Assembly (NCBI GenBank): GCA_949126835.1
Contig: OX421494.1
Coordinates: 25,566,185 to 25,630,184 of the forward strand
Source of the DNA: Anisus vortex
Taxonomy: Eukaryota; Mollusca; Gastropoda; Planorbidae
Direction: 5' to 3'
Length of the DNA stretch: 64,000 nucleotides
Position 1 is the stretch's first letter. Each line of letters begins with the position of its first letter. The translations under genes were made by a program, and so were the position numbers. Under the pieces are notes generated by a model. The model was given only the letters and a program-made list of their open reading frames with translations, was not told where the DNA came from and did not search any database. Positions 1-10,400 of the stretch are shown here, one piece after another.

Positions 1-735
1 TAATGTTTCGGTTATTACAATTTTAAAAAGTATTCATATTTTTGCATTTTGGGGAACCTAATTAAAAATATAGTATTTTTAATATTGCCATCATCATTAT
101 CAAATATATTTTAAAAGCTATTTCTAAATAATCATTGGATAATGCAATTAAAAGCTATAGGCCTATGTGTCAATTCGACCCACTAGTAGATAAAAGAAGT
201 AGGGTATTGTTTTTTTTAAAAATAAAACAAGGTGTATGAGTTACATTGTAGCCGAATACAGTTAAAACACGAAGCAGGGATGGCGCTAATGAAGACATAA
301 CGGATAAGTGGATTATGTAATACTGGCCGTCCGATCGCTGGTCTGGGCAGCCACTTGTGAAGTAAGTCCCGCCCCTTCATCCGACCAGACAGCAACTAAA
401 AAAAACAACTGTGGCGTCACATACAACAGCCCGCCCCCCCCCCCCTATCCCGACAGATAAACACACATTTTCACTATACCATTAAAATAAATAGAAAAAT
501 TATATAGATTTTGTTACAAATAGTAAAAGTAATGGGATAGGAGGAGGAAAATATCTCATGACATCAACGGTCCTACGGGGACACCTGTGCCCTACGCCCA
601 TCATTGGTTTTCCTCACTCCCATTTCAACCCTATTTTTATTGAATTCTTTTGTTTTAATTTTTTATAATGTTTTATTTGAACTATATACACTTACAATTA
701 ATGAAACAAAAGCGTTCAATATGTTATCCATAGTT
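1..735 (-). repeat. Family-A repeat, copy 1 (inverted relative to copies 2-4)
   Basis: This stretch is the reverse complement of roughly 2040-2700, at near 90 percent identity by eye, and its inner end (about 655-735) also matches 2905-2990. Shared landmarks are the block around GACCCACTAGTAGAT, the stretch TGGCGTCACA, the text GGGACACCTGTGCCCTAC and a shared GGTTTTCCTCACTCCCATTTC. It may begin left of the window. No coding frame of any length is present, so it is a non-coding dispersed repeat or a long arm of a foldback-type transposon. Its class is unknown. Confidence 0.75.
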
Positions 736-879
736 AGAATTTTTGTGTAAGCTTATAAACAAGTATTATAAATAAAAGTTTGATTGAAAAAAAATGGTAC
801 AGAGTTAATAAACATATAGATTTAAAGAAAGTTGTTGATTATATTTTTTTTATTGTTAGTTTATATAATATACACGTTT

Positions 880-1200
880 CTGTGTTAGCGACTAGTCTAT
901 GGGTAGGGGCGGTTTTGTGACGCCACAATTCTTTTTATTGGCCCTCTGGTCGAAAGTGGATGAAAGGGCAGTACTTCACACGCGTGGCTGGCTTTCCATC
1001 GTAATCGTTTACGATGGTCTTGATGCAGACCTGCGATCGGGCGTCGAGCATTACGTAATGTACTTAACACTAGCCCGTTAGGTCTTCACTAGCCCTATCC
1101 CTTCTTCGTGTTTTAACTGTATCCGACTACAAGGTGGTTAAATGTAACCCATAACCTTGTTTATTTTTTTAAAAAATTCTTATTTCTACTAGTGGGTCAA
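880..1200 (+). repeat. Family-A repeat, copy 2 (partial, diverged)
   Basis: Matches 2200-2525 in the same orientation: TTTGTGACGCCACA, then a CGCGTGGCTG block, then TTCGTGTTTTAACTGTAT and the closing CTACTAGTGGGTC. It is more diverged than copies 1 and 3. A 60-codon open frame at 899-1081 lies inside it and has no support as a gene. Confidence 0.65.
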
Positions 1201-1584
1201 AAATAGTATATTTTTTCGACTATAATATATTATTAAAATGTTTTATAGTCGAGAAAATTATAACAAAAATAATGATAGTAAAAGAGAGAGAGAAAAGGAA
1301 AAAAGACCGTTCTAGATTTAGCATTTTGTCAATATATAAATAATATTAAGACTGTTCATAAAAAGAGTGAAAATAATGACAATTATTATTTGAGTTTATT
1401 TTCAAAATAATCTTTAACAAAAGAAATTAGCCTTTAAAAAAAAGTTAACCCGCCAAAAAAGAAGTATCGTGACATAAAGGACCGTGTATCACGCGCAGTT
1501 AATCTGTATTTAGCTGCAAACGTTCTGCAATTTCTGCAAACAATGGCTCACCTGTCGTACCAGTGAAGGATCTCTATTGCCCTG

Positions 1585-2700
1585 TCTTGAGAACACATTG
1601 AACGCTTTTTATTTCATTAATTGTATGTGTGATGATTTAAAATATATATAGTTGTTTTAGTGGGACATAATTTGTATAATCTCTAACCCGGTGTTAATGT
1701 ATGGAATAAACGAGTGACGTTTTACGATAAAAACAATGACGTAGGAGTTAGATTGAACGTAGCGTAGATTTGGAGATAAAGACAGACGACCTTAGAATTT
1801 GGTAGTGGAAAGACGTGTTTTAGACTAGGCTATAGAAACTGTTGTGTATTTGAATTCATCTTGTACATAAATTGCATTAAATATTGAGTTCTCATGTTAT
1901 TGAAAAGCCGGCAGTTTGTTCATTGATTATTATTATATAATGTGATCTCCCTGAGAGCTGTTAACATAATATCTACAAAATAACGGTCACAGTATGTGTA
2001 TGGAAATCTAGTTCAAATAAAAAAACAATAATAAAAAAATTAAAAAAAAGAATAAATTCAATAAAAATATAGTTGAAATGGGAGTGAGGAAAACCAATGA
2101 TGGGCTTAGGGCATAGGTGTCCCCGTAGGCCCGTTGATGCCATGAGGTATTTTCCTCCCCCTATCCCATTATTGTTACTATTTGTAACATAATCTATGTA
2201 ATTTTTATATTTATTTTAATGGTATAGTGAAAATGTGTGTTTATCTGTCGGGGGAAGGGGGCGGGCGGTTGTTTGTGACGCCACAGTTTTTTTTAGTTGC
2301 TGTCTGGTCAGATGAAGGGGCGGGACTTCACATTGAAGTTCACGCGTGGCTGCCCGCTGCCCAGACCAGCGATCGGACGGCCAGTATTACATAATCCACT
2401 TATCCGTTATGTCTTTACTAGCGCCATCCCTGCTTCGTGTTTTAACTGTATTCAGCTACAATGTAACTCATACACCTTGTTTTATTAAAAAAAAAAAATA
2501 TATTCTTATATCTACTAGTGGGTCGAATTGACACATATAGCTTTTAATTGCATTTATCAATGATTATTTAGAAATAGCTTTTAAAATTAATTTGATAATG
2601 ATGGTAGGAAGAATAAAAATACTCTATTTATAACTAAGTTCCCAAAAATGCAAAAAATATGAATACGTTTTAAAATTTTAATAACCAAAACATTAAGAAC
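1585..2700 (+). repeat. Family-A repeat, copy 3
   Basis: The right arm of the palindrome formed with copy 1. It carries GAACGCTTTTT near its start, GAAATGGGAGTGAGGAAAAC near 2078, the run GTTTATCTGTCGGGGG near 2240 and CTACTAGTGGGTCG near 2510. It ends near the text complementary to the first bases of the window. About 1.3 kb separates it from copy 1, so the pair could fold into a long hairpin. Confidence 0.7.
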
Positions 2701-3093
2701 AATAAAGTATTTATAATTGAGCACTAGATATGTATAAGACTATGGTACTGATATGTTTTCTTGTTTTTTTTGTGAACTACCGTACGCAAATAGGGGCACT
2801 TGGTACAAGTAGTAGATGCTTTCTAGTCTAACTTCACCGAGCGTACCAATGAAGAATCTATATTGCCCTGCTCATAGATAGTATGCAAGACTTTTACTGA
2901 TCAAAAAGTCGGGATAACACACTGAACGCTTTTTTTTGTTTAACTAATGTTGTATGTATACATAGATTTCTAGTTCAAAAACTAAAAAAAAACTCAATAA
3001 AAAGAAATAAATATTAAGGTAAAGTCATTATAAATAACGATGAAATGGGAGTGAGGAAAACCAAGGGTGGGCGTAGGGCATAGGTGTCCCGGT

Positions 3094-3851
3094 GCTCGGT
3101 AAATTTGGCAATGGTAAATTCGGAACCGGTATTTTGGGCAAGGGGATTTTGGCAAAGGTAATTTCGGAATAGGTAAATTCGGCAAAACACGCAAAGCGGT
3201 TAAATTGGCAACGGTAAAATTGGCAATCATATAATATCCACTGTTTTTATTAAAAGTATTGGTTAGACTACACTCTAGTCCATGGATAGGCAACTTATGC
3301 AATGCGTGCCATACTTGGTAGTGTTTTTAAATGGCACATGAAAGACCACCAAAGTGGTGAAAAGAGCATGATAACATTAAGGAGCACTTTGGCACGTTAT
3401 TTAACTTAACGTCATCTAATGATCAAAGACAAACATTTTAAGTAGGCGCCAAATGTACCCCTTCCCCACCCCCGGCGTTTCTCCCCCCCCCCCTTAAGTT
3501 ACGCCTCGGCAAACGTAAAGGTAGGCCTATGTGTGTAAGGTATCGAAACTAACTTTACGCATCAAAGCATACGTTTGTCTCCCTTACAATATTACGTAAC
3601 TCTGACTACCTGACCGCCACCCCTACATATTATGATACTGGTTGTGTAAACAAGAGCAAACGTAGAATGCCCCCTCCCCTCCCGCCAAGACCACCGTAAG
3701 AACGATGGTCTTGCTCCCGCCCCCGACCAAGTCCATCGCAAGTACTTACCCGACTCCCCTTACGAAGTTCTGCCAATTCAAGTATTAGTGACCCCAGGCT
3801 ACAGCAGGAGAAAAATGGTGGGGGGGGGGGGCGGGGTTATGGAGGCCAATA

Positions 3852-3913
<62 letters not shown>

Positions 3914-5667
3914 TTGTTGCTAGTTATTCTTTTAGTCAATACATTTAAATAATATAAACGTATATGCCTAGTAGTATCTTCTTATCATTTTTATTCATAT
4001 ATAATCAACATATATATAATCAAGTCAGAGATGCGGATATAGTATGCCGGGAAAGTAGACTTACTCCCAGAAAGAGACAAAAGTAGCGATTGGTGTATTA
4101 GTGCAGGATTAGGATTTGTAACGTGAAGTAACTTTGCCAATTTATTGGCGTAGCCATGAATTCAACGTAATAGTCATTAGTGCAAGTCGGCGCAGGGGGG
4201 GGGGGGAATCAGATTGTATAAAGTGGGTTGTGGCAAATAGTGCAATGTGGGGGTAGGTACCGGTACTCAAACTTTTTGTAGTGTTATGTAATTCAACGAT
4301 TATATCATGAAGATCCTCCCCCGCCCACCCCCCCCCCCCGCGCCCCTAACTCGTGTAAAAGACTCATTCTAAACAGAAATGTTATGCATTGGTGAATTTT
4401 AGGGCTTACGCCTCTAACCCGCTTTTTAAGTCTTTTGAATTTAATGTTATATTGTATCCTTCTGTACACTTGTTTACTCCGTTCAGACACGACCATACTT
4501 GAGCCCAGGTTTGTTTAGATCGTACGGGAAACATTGCAAACACATTACAAACCCCCTACTTTATAGATCTATCAAAAACGAACACAGTCCCTATTTCTTG
4601 ACCGGTTACGTCAGGGAATTACTTTGCTGACCTCTAGGCCTATTCTCTCAACACGGGTTGTTGAGTGTGTGTGTGGGGGGGGGGGGAACACATGGCCACC
4701 ATAGACATAGAAACCTCGCCCACCTCTTTTAGTTTTCACTGCCTAAGGCTACCAAGCTGGTCACTAACACTTTAATCGGTGGGGAGACGGGGGTGGGGAG
4801 ACGGGGTGGGGAGATGGGGGGGTGAGACGGGGGAGGGAGGGTCTAGCATTTGCTTTTTAAACACGGCGAGTCTCATTCTGGTGTTTAAAAAAGAAGAGGG
4901 GGATGGCAAATAATCTACATTACGTTATATTGCTTTGCCATTGTTTCCTTGTGCTATAGACGGGATGGTTACATTTGGCGTCTATTAAAATGTTCCTTTT
5001 CCTATGCATTAGTTAAATAGCGTAAATGGTAAAAAAAATTACAGTGTTTTTATTCAAAGTTTTTCTTAAATTAAATTTTTAGTCAAACGAATTAATTTTT
5101 TTTTGTTACCTAATTTGTATGCTTTATTTATACATTTTTTTTGTCATTTTAGCACGTCTCATAAACTTAATGCCTGGGGCTCATCTCCTCTGGTTACGCT
5201 ATAGCAAACATGTCACAAATCAGGCACTTTTTATAATGCTAACTTCATTTCGTGCCATTAGCTTCATTTAGTAGACTGGAGCAGGGGTCGGCAAACTTTA
5301 GATAATAGTGTCCCAAAGTAGCATTTCTAAATCTTTCAGGGTGCCAACGGCCTTAATGTCATCCTGCTCTTTTCATGCAGAAGATACTTAAACTTCCTTA
5401 TGGTTCTCTTTCACGTGAAATTTAAAACCGTACTGCGTTCCAAGTCTAGCACACATTCCGTAGGTTGCCCATCTCCGGACTAGAGTGTAGTACTACCAAT
5501 ATAGTCAATAAAAACAGTGGATATGTTAAGTTTGCCAAATTTACCGTTGCCAATATTACCGCTTAGATAGTTTTGCCGAAATTACCTTTTCCGAATTTAC
5601 CTTTGCCAAAATTACCTTTCCGAAAATACCGTTGACGAAAATACCGTTGCCAAATTTACAGTGATTC
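3094..5667. mobile_element. Nested DNA transposon with array-like terminal inverted repeats
   Basis: Each end carries about 200 bp that is the inverse of the other. The outer part is a degenerate tandem array of about 15-bp units of the form GGTAAATTTGGCAAC, about eight units on the left. The inner part shares CACTGTTTTTATT and ACTACACTCTAGTCC. The element is flanked by a 12-bp direct repeat, AGGTGTCCCGGT, at 3082-3093 and 5668-5679, which is present once in uninterrupted family-A copies. I see no transposase frame inside. It contains a T57 tract, several G/C runs, and hAT-like text from 5282 (AGGGGTCGGCAAAC). It is probably a non-autonomous element of unknown superfamily. Confidence 0.7.
3856..3912 (+). 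repeat. Poly-T tract of 57 bases
   Basis: An uninterrupted T run inside the nested element, preceded by a run of G at about 3818-3828. It could be a retroposon tail in reverse orientation or simple homopolymer growth. Its exact length is likely to be unreliable in assembly. Confidence 0.9.
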
Positions 5668-5796
5668 AGGTGTCCCGGTAGGCCTGTTGATGCCATGAGG
5701 TATTTTCCTTCCCTCTATACCGATTTTTTTATTATTGGCAACATAATCTATATTATTTTCCGATTTATTTTAAAGGTATAGTGAAAAAGTGTGTTT

Positions 5797-5995
5797 ATCT
5801 GTCACTATGATTAACTGTCCGTATGTTTAAGTGTCGTGTGATTAAGTGTCCGTATGTTTATCTGTCGTGGGATTAAGTGTCCGTATGTTTAAATGTCGTG
5901 TGATTAAATGTCCGTATGTTTATCTGTCGTGTGGTTAAGTGTCTATGTTTAAGTGTCGCATGTTTATCTGTCGCATGTTTAAATGTCGGGTAACC
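5797..5995 (+). repeat. Minisatellite of 12/24-bp units inside family-A copy 4
   Basis: Alternating phrases of the type GTGTCCGTATGTTTAAGTGTC and GTTTATCTGTCGTGTGATTA repeat for about 200 bp with small changes (TAAG/TAAA/TATC). The seed phrase GTTTATCTGTC is present once in the unexpanded family-A copies, so the array grew from the repeat itself. Confidence 0.8.
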
Positions 5996-6364
5996 AATTC
6001 GTACCACTTGGTCTTTTTTTTATTTTATTAATTGTGCTCTTTGTTTTCATAATAACACGTTGAAATCTTGTATATTCATTATTTTGTCAACAATAATTGT
6101 TTTAACGTTAAAATAAACTTTTTTCTACGGTTAGTTTTTTTATTGTTAATTTTTTCCCTTAGGGGGTACGAATTACCCACCTCTCCCCTATATCTATGAG
6201 CCACTCAAAAAAGAATTTCAGTAATTAATGCGCTATATATGAGTGGTCAATTCACAAGTAGGCCTAATTGCTAGAAACTAAGAAAATATGCCTACCCAGT
6301 AGGCCCACAGAATAGGTACCTATTCACATATATATTTATTATCTCCCCTTCCTTTACTTTCTAT

Positions 6365-6600
6365 CAGGGGTCGGCAACCTTTTGATAATAGAGTGCCAAA
6401 GTAGGATTTCTATTATAATTCATTAAGCGTGCCAACAGAACTAAAAGTCATTATATGTTCTAGCAATCAATGTTTTGTAGATGTACACGTGACATATCAT
6501 ACCATTATTGTTTTTCGGGGTGTTCCGCTTAATTTTGCCAATGAAAATCGCTCTGCGTGCCAATAAGTATGGCACGCGTGCCATGGGTTGCCGACCCCTG
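6365..6600. mobile_element. hAT-type MITE, 236 bp
   Basis: Terminal inverted repeats start CAGGGGTCGGCAACC and end GGTTGCCGACCCCTG. Flanking 8-mers CTTTCTAT and CTTTATAT match at 7 of 8 positions, as expected for a hAT target-site duplication. The word GTGCCA recurs near both ends. No coding capacity. Confidence 0.88.
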
Positions 6601-7442
6601 CTTTATATAAGTCACACCCTTTTTATGTGTGTAAAACTGATAATTAATTATTTTTTAAATTTATTTTTTTGCGAATTTCAGACCTAATTGCCTAGGTAGG
6701 CCTCTCTCTCTCTATATATATAGGCTATATATATAGGCCTAATGGCCATACATAGGCTATAAATTGCAGGCTACCTATTTACAATTTTAAATCTGTTAAC
6801 CCAACAAAAACGTTTTTAGAATTATTATAATTTAGATCTATATAAAACAACAACAACAACAAACAAATGATTTTTTAAAGTTAAAATTAAGATCTCGACT
6901 ACTAGATTTTGGAAATAAAAGCCTAGGGGAGCGTACGCAGGCTAGGCTACGTGTTTCTGTAGGAAAGTTGGGGGGGGGGGGGGCTTGTCCCCTGAGTAGA
7001 ACTATATTATATTATGCCCTATATAGCCTATAGGCATCTAACGCCTATGTCCCTATGTTGAGAATTTAATAATAAATAATTATATAATAGGGGCCTACAT
7101 TTTCCTCATACAATTGTGTAGGCCTACCAGTTCATGCGTGTGATCAGCCGTCTATTATTCTATTATCTCGTTAATAAAATAGCCAGTAGGCCTGAGCTTA
7201 TAATAGACCGCTAGTCATAATATGTAAAGCTTATTGTGTTGCTAAAGAGGAAAAAAAGCTTATGAATAGTGAATATTTGTGGACTATAACGTACAGCCAT
7301 TGAGAAAGTAAAGCGCACAGAATAGAAAAAAGAAATATATAGATGAGATATGGGTAAAGCGGGGGGTAAAGGGGAGTCAAGTCACGGTGGAAGTGACGTG
7401 CATTTTCAGAAAAATATCATTACCAACAAATCAACAATCAAA
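6601..7442 (+). promoter_or_regulatory. 5' flank and probable promoter region of TOM1
   Basis: No gene is visible here. The stretch is rich in AGGCCT palindromes, TATA-like repeats (6710-6735) and a G run near 6971. The transcription start of TOM1 should lie in its last few hundred bases, but no clear TATA or initiator can be chosen by eye. Confidence 0.35.
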
Positions 7443-10400
7443 ATGGCTGCACTCTTTGGTCACGGTAACCCTCTCTCTACTCAAGTCGGACAGTTGATTG
7501 GTATGTGAAGAATATAAAAAGGAGATGTTTTTGTGTGTTTGTTTTTGGATACATTTGAATATATGTGTGTGTGTTGTCAAAATGGTTGAATCTTATAAAA
7601 AGAATGCTATCAAATGAGACAAATGTCACTAGATTATAACTATAACTTATACTTATAAAGTATAACTATAAGTATAAAGCTAAATAAGACTTAAGACACT
7701 TAAGTATAGTTTCCTAGCCTAAACTAAAAACTATGACTATGACTAGACTAACTAGTCTAGACTATATCTAAACTAAATATAATAATAATAATACTAATAA
7801 AAGTATTGTAAAGTAAGTTGTGTGCAATTTAGGTGACTCATTTCACTCATTTCTGCGTGTATGTTCCTTTTCAAGTAAATCTATTTAATTTACATGTATT
7901 TGCATATAATTAATATGACACAAATCTACACTCGCCTTGAACATAAATTCATGGTAAGAGGTAAGGGGAAACCTAAAGCCTAAACCCTGGCTTATTATAA
8001 AGCCTATCTATGGCCTATGACCTATATTTTTATCAGTATTTGAAAATTATTTAATTATTATAGAGCCTATAAATAACTAGATCTATATCACTTTATGCAG
8101 GCAATCTAAACTTAGATTCTAAGTCTTATTAAAAGTCTAAGTAATTTTGTTCAAGTGCCACTGTGATGTGACTCACTGTCTTATCTTGACAAGATTCTTG
8201 TGTAGCCTAAAAATATATTATAAAGATGCTCATCTGCAGTCTGAGTCTAGTCTTGATTTTGATTAGGCCTAGTGTTTTAAATGATAATGATTCATTTAAA
8301 TGAATGATGTTAAATCAGTATCAATAGGCCTGTTACTGTTAATTATTATTTAAAAGCTTTTTTTGCTTTTTAGTATATAATATAGTTAGCCTAGGTACTA
8401 TTATAATAATAGTAGCCTACCTACATGGGGCATAGTTGCAGAGCGGCATACCGAAGATACTGTGTTCAAATCCTGGTGAAGGCTAGACTTTTTTCCCTGG
8501 ACTCGAGGGTGTCCTTGAGTCTACTTAGCTCTGATGGATGCTTGACATGAGTTGGGGTAAAGTAAAGGCAGCTGGGCTTTTAGACATTTTAAAAGGTTTT
8601 CTGGAAATTTTATTAGTTCTTAAAAGCCATATTGTTACTATTGCTAATGCGTCAAGCATTAAATTTCACCCACCACATCCTGGTTACACATTAAGCAACT
8701 GGTAATATTTGTGTGAGTAACCATAGGCCATAGATTAATAAGTGCATTTAAGACCTCTTTTGTACATCCTAAAATAGGCAGAAATATGTGAAACAACAGT
8801 CCCCCAAACATTCTAAGAATGCTATTTTTATTTGAATGTTTTGTTTTAAAATCATTTTTGCCATGTATACCATGTTCTGTCAATATAAAATTAAGAAAAG
8901 TAAAAGTTGCAGTTCCATTATACCATTACTGACAACTTTTAAAAATTATTTCTCTTTGACTGTAAACTGTCAATATTATTACAACTAACTAGCCTACTGC
9001 TATGAAAAAAATATAATGGTATGTGATTTATTTATTGAGACACCAAGATAGACCCCCACAAAACATTTTTTAACTAACATGACTTTTGATACGAGCAAGC
9101 TCAATAGAGCAGGCTTTGAAGGCATGTAACATAATATATCAATCTGTTGCAAAGCTCAGATAAACATAAAGATAAAAACACTTTCCTTATCCCCTACGCG
9201 AGAACAAAGGCATATAAGTACTCTTTCTTCCAGAGTGGCATTCGGGCATGGAATGGGTTGCCTGAACAAACCAGGAAAACCAGTAACTTAACATCATTTA
9301 AAACATTAATAAAAGTGCAAGACTAGACTCGGACCACGGATGAGCGTAGGACGCAATAATCTTCTCTATAGAAGGAGCGTCTGTAATGAATAAGATAAGA
9401 TAAGATAAGTGAACATTCAATACAAAAATTGCATGTAATAAGGTCAGCTATTATCATACAAAATCAATAAGTCTTAACACACATTTCAGGGTGATATTCT
9501 TTATAAAAAAAATTGATTGATGTGTCATTGTTAAGATTTTTTTGTTTTTTATTTTAAGAACAAGCAACAGATGGTTCTCAGGCAACAGAAAACTGGGCTC
9601 TGTACATGGAAGTATGTGATGTCATAAATGAAACAGATGAAGGGTGAGTACATTTTTGATAACTTAAGAAAATGTATACTAGACTAATAAAAGCAGTTCT
9701 GTAAATAAAATGCAATGAGAAAAAAGCATCATTAGAGCTTAATTTTAAATAATATAGTTGTTGTTTGCTTTAGAATCAGTAATAGTTACCCTTGCAGACT
9801 TTGATGTTCTAAAGTGCTTTTGAAGCAGTGCTCACCCCTTTTATTGGCCACAACATATGAGTTGTGTGGAGAGTACAATGTTAGGATGCATTACTTCCCT
9901 TCAACCAATGTTGAATACCCATCAGACTCAGGAACAAGGCAAAATGTTCCATACAAACCAGACTGGTAATTATACTCTGAACCAGAACCTACATAAGAAC
10001 AGAATAATTTTTTATTGAAAGTTTTTGACTTGTGCTTTCTACTGGCACTTGATTTTTTTTTTCTTCAACTTGTTTTTTTTTTTTTGTTCCAATATTTTTA
10101 TCCACATTTTATCCAATCAGATTGTTTAATTTTATTGAATGTATTTTTTCTTTCAGGCCAAAGGATGCCATTAAAGCTTTTCGCAAGAAAATTTCTCAAA
10201 ATGTGGGAAAAAATTATACATCAGTCATGTATTGCCTTACTGTAAGTGAATAGAATAGACACACCTAAAGTTAAATAACATTTAGCTATGTGTAAAGTGG
10301 TTTAAATATATAGTCTACTAGCAGGTATGTGCCCGGTCCACCCAACGGGCTAAAAGTTATGTTTACATACACTCTAACTACTCAAGCAGTTATAATGAGA

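Larger units (their letters stand above)
2905..6000 (+). repeat. Family-A repeat, copy 4, split by a nested element
   Basis: The left part (2905-3093) reads GGATAACACACTGAACGC through GAAATGGGAGTGAGGAAAAC to AGGTGTCCCGGT. The right part resumes at 5668 with AGGTGTCCCGGTAGGCC and continues to GTGTGTTTATCTGTC and a minisatellite. The uninterrupted copies read straight through this point, so the 2.57 kb between is an insertion. Only fragments of the family remain on each side. Confidence 0.7.
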
